DNA of 64,000 nucleotides from Microglena sp. YARC (GCA_022414725.1 CM039464.1:19983144-20047143); one strand, 5' to 3'. Shown: positions 11,701 through 21,616, counted from the stretch's first letter. Translations and numbers: made by a program. The notes: generated from the sequence alone by a model not told the origin.

Positions 11701-14700
11701 TCAAAAGCATCATGACCTGCAACGTACATTCCAATCTCAGCCCTCACATGCACCGCCTGGATTGGGACCTTTCAATGAAATAACAGGCAGTTACCGGTAT
11801 ATTCAAAACAAAATTCACCTGCAGTGTAGATGGCAATCTCAGCCCTCACATGCGCCGCGTCAGGGTTGGGGCTCTCGATGAAAAAAGTGGCTGAGGCAAG
11901 AACGAGGGACAAACTGCCGCGGAGGCCGCCGATGGTGACAAAGGTAACCTGCTGCCATGAGAAATTCTCTGAAGTGAGTCGCAAGTAAAAGAGCACCTTG
12001 AAGCCGATATACAGCATAAAGCCACGCATGCCAAAGGAGACGAGCCATATGAGTGGCAGCTTGTACCATATGGTTGCGAAGAGCTCTTTAAGGCCCCTGT
12101 CCTGGTACAGGTCTTCACTGGACCGCCACGTGAAGTTGACACAGCTAGCGCCGACATAGAAGAAGATGAGTCCGTTGATGATGAAGATCAGGACGTCCCA
12201 GAAGCGGACAAAGATCTTGCTGGCTCGGGCCTTCATGCTCATCCCAAACAGCAGTGTCGAGGCGCCGTACAGGCCGTAGGCAACGGTGCCAACACACCCA
12301 GAGGCTTTGCACCAAACTTGCGCAATGTAGAAGCTGACGTAGCAGCCCCCAACGGTAAACGCTACCTCTGCATGTGAAGGCATGTTTCGCCACTGGAGCC
12401 AAATGAAGATTATTTGATTGAAGATGCCAACTGCCAAACCGACTGCCGTTCCAATGACTGAAGCCTTGATGGTACCGACCACCACCTGCTCGATCGTCTG
12501 CCCCAGGGGGTGCGAGGCGTCTTCCTCGATCAGCTCTTTGAAGATCTCGAACAGTGTGAGAGAGGAAGCGTCGTTGAACATGGACTCTCCCTCCAGTAGA
12601 ATGGCAAGGATCTCAGGGCCTCCGCCCGCGTTGAGGGCGGCGGACACCGCAGCGGCGTCAGTTGATCCGATCACAGCTCCGAACAGTGCTACATAGCTTG
12701 CAGTCCAACCCGTGGCCTCCAAGTTCAAGCCGTAGAGCATGAAAGGGATGAAAACTAGTGTGCTGACAATGACCATGACAAAGGCCATGTACAGAATGTT
12801 GACCAGCACCTTCTTGAAGAGGTAGTAGTCAATACGAACAGACAGATCCAGGAGGAAAGGAGGCAAGAAGACGTAGACGAAGATATCTGCTGGGCGCATG
12901 CCAAGCCACAGGGCTGAAGCATTACTGTGGGTCAAAGGTGGTCAAAAGAGGTCAAAGGTCAAAGGAGGTCAAATGAGGTCAAAGGTCTCAGGTCGAAGGA
13001 CGAGAGGTCAATAAGGAGAGGTCTAAGTGGGATAGGGGGAATTACCTATTGAAATAAATTAAGAAGTAAATAAAATAAAATACAAATTGATATTTTCACT
13101 TTCCTAAAATGCACTGCCTTACTGTACTGTGCTGTGCGTTGCTGTGATGTGCGGTACAATACAGAGGGCACTAGCTGGCCCCTGACCCTGTCGCAAACCC
13201 TGGCTTTGGCCTGCTGCACTCGATTCCAGTGCCACCTGTCTCTCTGATAGCCAACAATCTCTGCTATTTTCCGCTCCTAGGACTTTCCCCTGTTTCGCTT
13301 ACGATGCGCCTAGGACTTGTCCCTGCTTCACTTGCAACGTGCCTAGGACTTGTCCCCTGAGACCAGACCAGACCACCACCACACACACACTCGAACACAC
13401 ACATACGCACTCAAACACACACTCCTTGCGCCCCACATCCGGCACCCTGCTTCACCCAGACCTTGATGTCCCCTGAGACTCATTTGGTAAGCTGTGTACT
13501 TGCCTGAAATGTCCGAGGTTGAACTGGAAGGCAAAGACTTCATAAATGGCACCTGCAGGAAAGCAGTTAAATGTCAACATGTGTATGGCAATGTATGTTA
13601 CAGTCCAGAGGTAGGCCAAATAGGCTAAAGAGACTGGCCCAATCGTGACAGGAAGGGCTAAAACAAAAACTTGATGATCTGAACACCAAACAATCGTTTT
13701 ACCGACGGGGGGGCTGAGTTTGTGCAGGAGAGCAGACCACAATAAAGGAATGAAGATAGGCCAGTAGCAAGGGGGTAGGGGGGTTCACCACAGGTGGTAG
13801 GAATGAAGAAAGGTAGCGGTCAGAATCATAGGTTGGCTGCATGAAGATCAGGGACATAACAAGGGACAAAGGAAAATGGGATGAGGGATGAGGGAAAAAA
13901 CAGGGACATAAATAGGGACAAGGGACAAGGGAAAAAGCAGGGACATAACAAGGGACAAGGGAAAAAGCTGGGACATAACAAGGGACAAAGGAAAATGGGA
14001 TGAGGGACAAGGGAAAAAGCAGGGACTCAAAAAGAGACAAGGGAAAAAGGGACGAGAGACAAGGGTTCAAGCAGGGACATGAAAAGGGACAAGGGGGAAA
14101 TCAGGGACATAAAAAGGAAAAGGGGGAAAAGGGGAGAATCAGGGACATAAAAGAGGGCAGTGGAAAAAGGGACAAGGCAAATATGAGGGACATAAAACAT
14201 GAGCATGCCCATCCAATCGTTCCCAATGTCTTCCATAGGACGCCCTTGCACAGGGTGAAAATCCAGTTGCTACGGGCACTATTTCGTTTTTGGGCTACGC
14301 AAGGCAGCTTCCACCCAGCTCCATTAGCCAGCCACTGGGCCAAGCCCAAAGCTTGCAGCTGCATTGGATTGCCTTTCACATTGCCTTTCAGACGCATTAG
14401 CTACCTTTGGGTCTGGCCCAAGGACGGGGAAAGGGAGCTGAGTAGAAGCTGCTACGGGTAGCCCGAAAAAGAAACAGTGTCTACGGGTTAAGACTCGGTG
14501 AAAAATACCCCTCACACCCACTCAAACACCCACTCCCTGCCTGCCTCCCTAAGCTTCCACTGAAGCACGATACAACCTGAAATAATACTTACCGAGGGCC
14601 AGCACAACCAAAGCATCCCATCTTGGGCTTGCAACGGACCTGCGTCCAGCACATATTGGAACAGCAGATGGCAGTGAGAGTGAGAGCTTAAAATAAAGCA

Positions 14701-15658
14701 TAGTTGGCTGTGAGAGTGAGAGTGAGTAGGATGGTAGTGAGAGTGAGAACTTCAAATAAATAATAGTTTAGCGCTGGTTGAATCCATTAAGTTGAATTCA
14801 ATAGTCGAATGCAGCAGTTGAATCCACACACACACACACATGAACATACAAGAACACTAACAGACTCACACAGGCATGCTGACATGCCAGCTGCATGCAT
14901 CGGATATAGGGGAACTAGAGGGTAGATGGTTGGGACGATGGGAGGCTGCATTGGATCAGTGTCAACAGCCCTTAAACATCGGCTGCATGCAGATGAGGAG
15001 ATCTATCTACTCTACAGCACCAGGTGCCCCTCAGCACACTTCTTGACAAGTTCAGGTTCCCCAGCCTCGGGATTATTCCACAGGCAATGCCAGCTCCAGC
15101 CACATAGCCAATGCTCAAACACAGCTCTAGCTCCAGTCCCACCCGAATTCCTAGCACTAGCACTAGCACCAGCACCAGCACCAGCACCGGCACCTGCACC
15201 TAAATTCCTAACCCCAGCCCCTACTGCAATGCATGAGAAGCTTCTTACATTGCAATAATGCCCATGCCGGCGAAGAATACTGCATCAGCTCCTCCATCTG
15301 CGTGGAAAAAAAGAAGGTAAATGCAGGGCAGCGTGAGTTAAGAAACAGATCAAAAAACTTGAGGCTGAGTTTGGGCCTCCATGTGACCGTTTCATCCGGT
15401 AAAATGAGAACTCCCAGTATTACCTGGTACCAAGCAAAAGTTGAATCCTGCGATAAGCAACAGTTGGAGGTTCGTCGTGAGTGTTGTTCAAGGAGCAGAA
15501 AGAGAATCTTGGGAGCAGCAAATCAATTGACTGCAAGGTGCGTATTCACCTTCTACGTTGTCCACTCGGTTTCCGTAGGAAACATCGACGCAAACATTCT
15601 CCGTGTTATGCTCAGCGGCTGGTGCCCCTCCCGAAAGAAGCCGGGCAGCAAGATTCAT
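8450..15658 (-). CDS. CPA1 Na+/H+ antiporter (SOS1/NHX-like), seven exons, C-terminus not found
   Basis: A membrane cation/proton exchanger assembled from exons 15658-15550, 15297-15249, 14639-14593, 13552-13504, 12924-11819, 11170-11064 and 8749-8450. Every junction keeps frame: phases 1, 2, 1, 2, 1 and 0. The start ATG (15658) has an in-frame TAA nine bases upstream. The ~589-residue product begins with a short hydrophilic N-terminus. Many membrane helices follow, with FLPPFLLD near 104, STDAAAV near 172, EGESMFND near 196 and GGLRGSLSL near 417. The family norm is ATDPVAV, EGESLxND and GGLRGAL, and the Asn-Asp pair used in ion binding is kept. The sequence after helix 12 (MTLMINGPLAGPL, then LKLDAVSPELIIMRRQ) fits SOS1-type proteins, which carry long cytoplasmic tails. 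More exons are expected at lower coordinates. Introns are packed with exon-edge copies, a SINE-like element and MITEs. Confidence 0.8.
8885..9440 (-). repeat. Acceptor-side exon-edge array of antiporter exon 7
   Basis: About five copies of the first ~45 bases of exon 7 (minus-sense AGGCAGTTCACTAGCAGTGC), each preceded by an AG and a CCCCACCCCA pyrimidine tract. Copies lie near 8905-8945, 9058-9110, 9160-9205, 9290-9335 and 9385-9425. The G-rich plus-strand sequence between them is the amplified pyrimidine tract. Confidence 0.8.
9540..11063 (-). repeat. Donor-side exon-edge array of antiporter exon 6, ~170-bp unit
   Basis: About nine tandem units. On the minus strand each carries the end of exon 6 (CCAGAACTGATCATCATG, then CGGAGACAG in the closest copies), the donor GTAAGACACACT, and about 110 bases of intron with TGAGCTATAGGTTGTATAAT and CCAGATGAACAGGGAAATGA. 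Units nearest the genuine exon match best. The far end (9540-9900) is most diverged. Confidence 0.85.
11064..11170 (-). CDS. Antiporter exon 6 (last helix and start of tail)
   Basis: The acceptor is GCAG|GC at 11171/11170 and the donor is CAG|GTAAGA at 11064/11063. The 107 bases begin with two bases completing a Gly codon and end in phase 0. The peptide reads FVIMTLMINGPLAGPLMTLL, then KLDAVSPELIIMRRQ, matching the final membrane helix of CPA1 antiporters, where FLTLLINGST is typical. This is the only one of four tandem copies that continues into the second half, so it is taken as the functional exon. Confidence 0.75.
11190..11520 (-). repeat. Three acceptor-side partial copies of antiporter exon 6
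   Basis: Units of ~103-112 bp, each with GCCATCTGCACTGCAG, the acceptor AG and the start of exon 6, then TAAATAAA microsatellite instead of the rest of the exon. All keep the reading frame FVIMTLMI up to the truncation point. Confidence 0.8.
11590..11795 (-). repeat. Two donor-side copies of the end of antiporter exon 5
   Basis: On the minus strand, the end of exon 5 (GCATGTGAGGGCTGAGATTG, then ACTGCAGGT) recurs near 11733-11765 and 11625-11680 with mutated donors. Each is followed by the same intron sequence (TTTTGAAATA). Confidence 0.75.
11819..12924 (-). CDS. Antiporter exon 5 (transport core)
   Basis: A 1106-base exon encoding 368 residues that hold most of the membrane helices and all recognised CPA1 motifs. 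The acceptor CAG is at 12927-12925, after a TGACCTC-rich tract. The donor is GCAG|GTGAAT at 11819/11818. It is the only long conserved open frame in the first 24 kb. One diagnostic change is Ala where the family normally has Pro in the TDPVAV motif. Confidence 0.9.
12925..13503. other. Antiporter intron 4
   Basis: The intron between exons 4 and 5. It contains GGTCAAAGG-type short repeats (12928-13020) that give the acceptor its pyrimidine tract on the sense strand, a CACA microsatellite near 13378-13425, and two copies of GTGCCTAGGACTTGTCCC-like sequence. No gene is seen. Confidence 0.6.
13504..13552 (-). CDS. Antiporter exon 4 (49 bases, GC donor)
   Basis: The acceptor is CTGCAG|GT after a pyrimidine tract. 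The peptide AIYEVFAFQFNLGHF joins to SNASALW of exon 5. The frame is kept only if the donor is AG|GCAAGT at 13504/13503, a GC-AG intron. The nearby GT would shift the frame. Confidence 0.7.
13595..13720 (-). mobile_element. SINE-like element, family E, copy 1
   Basis: On the minus strand it starts CAGCCCCCCCGTCGGT and ends with TTTAGCCTATTTGGCC and CTGGACTGTAACATAC. It matches 17822-17946, 27562-27690 and 27998-28091. It sits in antiporter intron 3. Confidence 0.7.
13721..14200. repeat. Minisatellite GGGACAAGGGAAAAAGCAGG
   Basis: About a dozen 20-35 bp units at 13845-14190, inside antiporter intron 3. The antiporter-sense strand reads TTTTTCCCTTGTCCCTT. The same block in the same sense orientation lies in the other gene at 37690-37910. 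Confidence 0.85.
14268..14482. mobile_element. MITE-like fold-back element, family B, copy 2
   Basis: The left end has CACTATTTCGTTTTTGGGCT and the reverse complement of the right end has CACTGTTTCTTTTTCGGGCT, followed on both by a GCAGCTTC motif and CAGCTCC. The inverted repeats span about 45 bp. Related to 5758-5970. Confidence 0.65.
14593..14639 (-). CDS. Antiporter exon 3 (47 bases)
   Basis: The acceptor is GACGCAG|G and the donor is CTCG|GTAAGT. The peptide SVASPRWDALVVLAL forms part of the first hydrophobic segment. It begins and ends with one base of a split codon, fitting exon 2 (phase 2) and exon 4 (two leading bases). Confidence 0.65.
14640..15248. other. Antiporter intron 2
   Basis: Contains CACA and AGTGAGAG repeats, a (CTAGCA/CCAGCA)n tract at 15150-15195, and GCATTGC sequence near 15085-15115 that resembles a decayed copy of the end of exon 2. 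No further exon is required by phase. Confidence 0.5.
15249..15297 (-). CDS. Antiporter exon 2 (49 bases)
   Basis: The acceptor CGCAG follows CTTCTTTTTTTCC. The donor is CAAT|GTAAGA. The peptide GGADAVFFAGMGIIA starts a membrane helix. Phases match exon 1 (one base out) and exon 3 (one base in). Confidence 0.65.
15550..15658 (-). CDS. Antiporter exon 1 with start codon
   Basis: ATG at 15658 with an in-frame TAA nine bases before it. The 36 codons start MNLAARLLSGGAPAAEHNTE and end NRVDNVE, then the donor GAAG|GTGAAT. A plus-strand open frame over this region is treated as a shadow. Confidence 0.55.
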
Positions 15659-16594
15659 CGGAGCTTAGCAGGAGAAGGCCGGCAGGAGGACGCTCCACTT
15701 TTGCTGCAATGGGTAACCTAGTTCGCAGGTGAAGCTACTAAGTCCCGTTCACAGCGAGTCTAGCAGCGAATAAACAATTTCGAGGTACGGATATGCACCG
15801 AGAGCTCTGGCTCTAAACTGAACCCAAAATAACAGACTGGAGAAGTATACCAGTCTGGTCTGGAATCTACTTGTCTGGAATCTAGGGCTTGCAGCTACTG
15901 TCTGCGAAATTTCGAGTGTTAGTCTACCAACAGACTGTTCTGGACAAAAGTGTAAGCTATCGGGCAAGATAGTTACCTATTCAGCTTGTCTGCAATGCCT
16001 GGATTCTAGGGCTTGGACGAGGTCGCAGCTCCAGACTGCGCGAAATTTCGAGAGTTTCCGATTAGATAGCCTAGTCGTGAAGCCCCTTAAACTGCGCTCT
16101 GAATGTTTATGATGGAAATGAACTGCACCTTCGGACTGCAGGGACTTCAGGAGCTACAATGATACAAGGAGTGACTAGATCCAAACGGTGCACTCGCGGC
16201 CATTGTGACTGGCACAGCTGCTATCATTGGACACACAAAGGGCTCGACTTGACTTGACTTGTTGCTTCTTTTCAAATCGCGAGAACGCTAGGTCAAGCCT
16301 ATTTTAGTGAAGTCGATTCAAGTCGATGAAAACAAGTTATACCGTATGCAGCGTCGCATGCCACGCTAAAAATTTGCGGAGAGTGCTCGCGACGGAGCGA
16401 CAGGTGGCAACGGAAGTGAGTTAGTTACAAGACCGTTGGCTGCCGTAACAGGCTTCGTCTCGGTCGCCAAAGAGGGCCAAATTAACTATCTCTGAACGGG
16501 GCTCAGGCCAAAAAGGGGGGTCTGAGCGGCCGCAGGCCGCTCATTCTACACACCAGTTCTGAACGGCCGAAGGCAGGATTTTTTTTTGAACTCC
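15659..16594. other. Gene-free region upstream of the antiporter
   Basis: No coding signal is seen. About 15875-16065 holds a direct duplication (GAATCTAGGGCTTGCAGC and GATTCTAGGGCTTGGACG, each followed by CGAAATTTCGAG). 16343-16450 is a minus-strand copy of the dispersed repeat best seen at 26115-26243. The antiporter promoter should lie near here but no defined element was recognised. Confidence 0.4.
16343..16450 (-). repeat. Dispersed repeat, family F, copy
   Basis: The reverse complement contains GACGAAGCCTG, AGCCAACGGTC, GTAACTAACTC, CCGTTGCCACCT and CGACGCTGCATA in the same order as 26115-26243. Confidence 0.65.
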
Positions 16595-17420
16595 AGGGCC
16601 CGAATTAACTATTTCAGCCCCTAAATTGACCCTAACGTGGCCCTGAATTGACCCTAGTCAGCCCTTAATTAGCCTTTACTTGGCCTTTACTTTGCCCTTT
16701 AATGGACCTAATGTGGACCTCAATTGAGCCATTAATCAGGCCTTAATTTGTATATTTCATGCACCTCATTTAGCGTTGAATTGAGCACTGAAGGACTATA
16801 ACATAACCCCGAATTTGCTTGAACTCTAGGGCCCGAATTAGCTATTTTAGCCCCTTAAATAGTTAATTCAGGACCCTAACGTGGTCCTGAATTGACCCTT
16901 GCCAGCCCTGAATTAGCCTTTAATTAGCCCTTTCACTAACCTAATTTGGCCCTGCATAAAATTGAACACTGAATGACCACAATCTCACCTTAAATTAGCC
17001 ATGACGCAGCCCTGCATTGACCCTGTCAGCCCTAAATTCGCATTTACTTTACCCTTCATCGGCCCTGACATGGACCTCATGTGGCCCTGCAGTGAGCCCA
17101 TAAGCCGAGCTTAATCAGACATTACATGAACATCATTTAGCGTTGAACTGATTGACTGATAGATCGCTTAATTGGATAGCAATGGTATAGCCCTGAATTA
17201 AACCTGCATGTGCTAACAATTGACCCTGCTATGCAACTGAGTTAGTTCTTAATCGAGACTGAACTTTTCAGAATTACCTGTAGCTCTCGTCACGTAGTCG
17301 ACACTTCATTAGCCCTTATACCTTCGGCGAGCAGCCAAATTGCTGGCTAGAGCCATGTAACCGAGATCAAGCCATTGGCCCTTACCTCACTAATTGGCCC
17401 TGGAATACATTATATCGTGC
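16595..17420. repeat. Highly diverged short-period repeat, ~11 bp, GCCCTNAATT-like
   Basis: The motif (G/A)CC(C/T)TNAATT recurs roughly every 10-12 bases for about 800 bp, with examples GCCCTTAATTA, GCCTTTACTTG and ACCTCAATTGA. Two longer segments (TTGAACTCCAGGGCCCGAAT at 16588 and TTGAACTCTAGGGCCCGAAT at 16819) show that a ~230-bp block was also duplicated. Confidence 0.6.
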
Positions 17421-17479
17421 TCGAACAAGTTCATTAAATTGCTTGCATCCCTTTACTACGAGGAGTCGAAATATGTGTC

Positions 17480-17580
17480 ACGATGTGAAACATGAGACAG
17501 AGAAACATATACAGAGAAACTTGAGACAAAGAAACAAGAGACAGAGAAACATAGACAGTATACAAGAGACAGTTATACAA
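17480..17580. repeat. Short block of the GAGACAGAGAAACAT minisatellite
   Basis: The same 15-16 bp unit as the large array at 17965-18925, separated from it by about 385 bp of unique AT-rich DNA and a SINE-like element. Confidence 0.75.
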
Positions 17581-17821
17581 GACTCCGTTATACGCTGAGG
17601 ATAGAAAAATACTTTTTGAGAAAATGAACATTGAACCTGACTTGGTGGATAAAAACTCCAGTATGAAGCTGGTCATGAATCCTGATTCCTTTGAAGGATG
17701 GAAATACTTAATTCAATTTATAAAAAAATGCGATCATAATCGCACAATTAAATTATCATCCCAGCTGAGATGATGGTTTAATAATATTGTAGAATTAAAT
17801 TATCACTGTAGCACGAACTCA

Positions 17822-17946
17822 GGCCCCCCGTCGGTTTAACGATTGTTTGGGGCTCAGTTCATCAGTGCTTGTTCTTTTTACGCCCTTCCTATATGGTTGA
17901 GCAAGTCCCTTTAGCCTATTTGGCCTACCCCTGGACTGTAACATAC
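17822..17946 (+). mobile_element. SINE-like element, family E, copy 2
   Basis: Starts GGCCCCCCGTCGGTTTAACG and ends GGACTGTAACATAC. A CATACATACATGCATAC tail and the GAGACAGAGAAACAT minisatellite follow directly. Confidence 0.7.
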
Positions 17947-18925
17947 TAGTGCATACATACATGCATACAAGAGACAGAGAAACATGAGGCAGCGAAACAT
18001 AGACAGAGAAACATGAGTCAGAGAAATATTAGACAGAGAAACATAGACAGGATACATGAGACAGAGAAACATGAGACAAGGAAACAAGAGACAGAGAAAC
18101 ATGAGACAGAGAAGCAAGAAACAGAGAAATATAGGCAGAGAAGCATGAGACAGAGAAACAAGAGACAGAGAAACACAGGCAGAGTAGCATGAGACAGAGA
18201 AACAAGAGACAGAGAAACACAGGCAGAGTAGCATGAGACAGAGAAACATGAGACAAAGAACCATGAAACAGAGAACCATGAGACAAAGAAACATGAGAGA
18301 GATAAATATAAGACAGAGAAACATGAGACAGAGAACCATGAGATAAAGAAACATGAGAGAGAGAAATATAAGACAGAGAAACATGAGACAGAGAAACATG
18401 AGGCAGAGAAACATGAGACAAAGAAAAATAGGCAGAAAACATGAGACAAAGAAACACGAGACAGAGAAACATGAGACAGAGAAACATAGGCAGAAAACAT
18501 GAGACAGAGAAACAAGAGTCAGAGAAACAAGAGACAGAGAAGCATAGACTGCATACATGAGACAGAGAAACATGAGACAGAGAAACATTGGACAGAGAAA
18601 CAAGAGACAGAGAAACATGAGACAGAGAAAGAGGAGACAGAGAAACATGAGACAGAGAAGCATAGACTGCTTACATGAGACAGAGAAACATGAGACAGAG
18701 AAAGAGGAAACAGAGAAACAAGAGACAGTGAAACATAGGCAGAGAAAGATGAGACAGAGAAACCTGAGACAGAGAAACATGGGACTGAGAAGCATGAGAC
18801 AGAGAAACTTGAGACAGAGAAACAGAGAAAAAGGAGACAGAGAAACAGGAGGCAGAAAAATATGAGACAAAGAAACAGGAGACAGAGAGGCAGGACCCAG
18901 AGAAACATGATGCAAAGAAATCCAG
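17947..18925. repeat. Minisatellite GAGACAGAGAAACAT, ~60 units
   Basis: A 15-16 bp unit repeated for almost 1 kb with substitutions (ATAGGC, AAGAGAC). Some composite units of 40-60 bp recur. The several overlapping open frames on the minus strand (SLSHVSLS-type) arise because the unit lacks stops. Confidence 0.95.
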
Positions 18926-18979
18926 ATGGTTACATGGCAATACACATCTTCAAAATATTGGGGTTTATTCTCATACAGG

Positions 18980-19155
18980 ATTGTTCAGGTCGCTGCGTCC
19001 TCCGTCGCAGACGCAACGTCGAAGGGTCCGTTGCGTCGTAGGATGCAACATTGGGATGGTCTGTTGGCCAGAAGGAAGGGTCCGTAGCGTCCCAGGACGC
19101 AGGCTATACACTTGGTTGCGTCTCAGGCAGCATAGCTGGGGGTCCTCCTGAAGTA
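18980..19155. mobile_element. MITE-like element, family C, shorter copy
   Basis: Starts ATTGTTCAGGTCGCTGCG, carries GACGCAACGTCGAAGGGTC and CCAGGACGCAGGCTAT, and ends GGGGGTCCTCCTGAA. It matches 22637-22939 with a deletion of several internal repeats. Confidence 0.6.
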
Positions 19156-20460
19156 CCCTGCTCTCATATCACCATTATATCAACAAAATAATCTGCCTCC
19201 AAACACTGTATTGCTGGCAGCTTTTAAAGGAAACAACTTATAGTACTTAGCAGTTCAAGCACTTCTAGTTCTCAGCAGTACAAGCACCTCAACTGCTCTG
19301 CGATTCAGGTACCTCTCGAGGTCATCATTTCAAGTGCGTGGTAGACCCGTAGTGCTCACAATTCAATTGAATTCAAACTCTATTCAACATTATAGTGCTC
19401 ATAAGTAAAATGACATATAGTGGCCAGAAAAATAAGCACTTGCAGTGATCAGCAGTAAACCAAGCAGCAATTACAGTGCTTGGCAGTACAAGCACATGTA
19501 GTGCCCATCAAAAGAAGCACCTTGAATACGTCTAGTGCTCAACAAGAAAAGCACCTGAGATGAAGGTACTTTATTGCTTGGCATTACCAGCACGTCTAGT
19601 GCTTAGTGCATCCCCCTTTCTTCCTCAGGATACCAGAATTATCCCAACACGGCCTGCAATATGGGCACTTCCCCTTGCAGTGCATACCGCTCATCATACC
19701 AAAGTGGACTCCACAGACTAAGATGTTTTTTATCCCTCCCTCTCTCCCTCCTCTGCCTTGGTCCTTCCCACCTCTGCCTTGGCCCTTCCCACCTCTACCT
19801 TGGGCAACCATAGGAAACATCCGGAAAGTGTTGTGGTCATGCAAAGTGCTGGTGCACACATCTATTGGCCAGGAATACAATCAATTGCAATGATTAGCAG
19901 TACAAACACGTGTAGTGCCCAGCAATTGAAGCACATCAAGAACGTCTATTCCCCATCAATAAAAGCACCTGAGATCAAGGGACTTTACTGCATGGCATTC
20001 CCAACACGTCTAGTGCTCAGCGTATTCCCATATCCTCCTTCAGCTATCAGTAGGCTTGTTCAAAAGTCTTTGGATTCTTCTAAAAAACAAATCAGGCCAG
20101 TATCATTCTTAACCCCCACATGTACTATTCAGTATGAGTGAACATGTGATAATCTTTTGTATGCATGATCCATCAAATTTTAAGAAGCGTTCACAAGGCA
20201 GGTTTAAACCAGCTGGTGATTTTTTTCATTGTGCTAGTCAATTAACATGGTTTTGGGGGGAATGCTACAAGTCCCCTCTAGTACACAATGCACCCCTTCC
20301 CCAAATTGGCCCTTCCCTACCCTGCCTTGGGCAACGACAGGAAACCCAGAAAAAAGTTGAGTTGTTGCAACCCAAAGTGTTGTCTTCATGTGGTGTTGTG
20401 GTCCTGCGTAGTGCTGGTGGAAGGCTGTGACCCATGGACCGGCATACATTGAATGCAAGG
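19156..20460. repeat. Short AGTGCTCAGCAGTACAAGCA repeats and a duplicated ~150-bp block
   Basis: A ~20-30 bp motif with AGTGCT and AAGCACCT recurs between 19240 and 20020. Bases about 19480-19630 and 19895-20040 are diverged direct copies. 19770-19860 and 20300-20415 are another duplicated pair (CCTTGGGCAAC and GTGTTGTGGTC). No gene was recognised. Confidence 0.6.
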
Positions 20461-20962
20461 TTCAGCTGCCTGCCTGCAGTGACGGTTGATGATGATGTGA
20501 TGATGTTGGTGCTTACATTTTTCGTGATGACCTACTGGACTCCATATGTGCCCGCGGGTAGTTGACTAATTCCTAGGGTTTCATTTTATTTACAATTCAC
20601 AGGCTTGGCACAGTTGTTACAAATATGTGTAACACTTGTCATTCTTGTGCAAAATACATGTTTCCTCAAGGACTCCTAACAAAAAATTCCCGGGGGGCTC
20701 TGCCCTCAGTACCCCCCCCTATATAACGGGGGCGCTTCATGCTACGGCATGTGCTGGCTACGCAACAATCCTGAAATCAGGCTTGAGTAGCCCAGGTACC
20801 TACTCAAACTGGCCTGCACAAATCTGTAATACAAAACACTAGGCGTCACATTGAGGACATGCATAATGTGGAAGCCCAGAAAAGTAGCTTCGATCAGTAT
20901 GTGACAGCATGTCCTGATGTCCACAAAAAATCGCTCCACTGACGCGGATCAGAGAAGTAAGG

Positions 20963-21003
<41 letters not shown>

Positions 21004-21120
21004 TGTGCATGTATGTCCACGTTGTTCTCTGTTTTGTTAGGTGGCTCTTGCACTGCTCCATGCATTGGTCATACCTATTCAAATGCACGTGCACCTGTGA
21101 AGGCATGGGTTAAACAGTAA
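20461..21120. other. Gene-free stretch with a ~33-base G run
   Basis: Contains a G-rich run at 20967-21001, among the longest homopolymers in the window, and a CCCGGGGGGCTCTGCCC segment near 20690. No coding evidence. Confidence 0.4.
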
Positions 21121-21480
21121 TTTGAACAAATAATATTACCGGTGTATGTGTGTGTTTTGTGTGTGGTGTTTATATGGTGTGCATGTGTGCGCAAATCTGT
21201 GTGTTGTGTGTAACTGTGTCGGTGTGTGTACTTGTGAGTGAGTTGCGTTGTGTTTATGTGTGAGTGTATGTGTGCGTGTGTCGTTTTTGTGTGGTTTATG
21301 TTTGTGTATGTGTGTGTGTGTGTGTGTGAGCCGTATTTGTGTGATGCATGTGTGTGTGTAAGAGAGGTGTGTGGTGTTAGTATGGTGTGTGGTATGTGTG
21401 CATGTGTGTGTGTGTGTCATGTTTGTGTGGTACATGTGTGTGCGCGCAATGTGTAGAGTTTATGTGGTGTGTGTGCATGT
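21121..21480. repeat. Degenerate (TG)n-rich microsatellite
   Basis: GTGTGTGT runs broken by TTTGTGTGGT and TATGGTGTG. There is no other structure. Confidence 0.9.
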
Positions 21481-21519
21481 GCATGTACAACATCAGGGCA
21501 CGTGGAAAGTCCTACCCAC

Positions 21520-21616
21520 CTGAAGATGGTGGAACATACCAGCTTGTGTCTGAAAGCTCATGCCCTACATACAACTCCCTTGCTAGCTCCAGGACAGTCA
21601 AGGACCAGCCAAAGTT
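21520..21616 (-). CDS. Candidate exon of an unidentified minus-strand gene
   Basis: Minus-strand frame with peptide NFGWSLTVLELARELYVGHE, then LSDTSWYVPPSS, ending at a good donor TTCAG|GTGGGT (21520/21519). The proposed acceptor (AAAAG at 21617) is weak. The frame can join exon 21789-21827 (phase 0) and leaves in phase 1. The family is not recognised. Confidence 0.3.

Noticed and set aside
11846..12402. Minus-strand frames overlapping antiporter exon 5
   Set aside because: They are out-of-frame shadows of the antiporter core.
14972..15130. Extra antiporter exon (peptide GYVAGAGIACGIIPRLGN)
   Set aside because: Exon 2 joins exon 3 directly in phase. This sequence lacks a good acceptor and resembles a decayed copy of the exon 2 end.
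15233..15721. 162-codon plus-strand gene
   Set aside because: No family resemblance. The opposite strand holds two exons with correct phases and splice sites.
17965..18925. Long Ser/Leu/Val-rich minus-strand proteins
   Set aside because: They are translations of a 15-16 bp minisatellite without stops; several overlapping frames are open equally.
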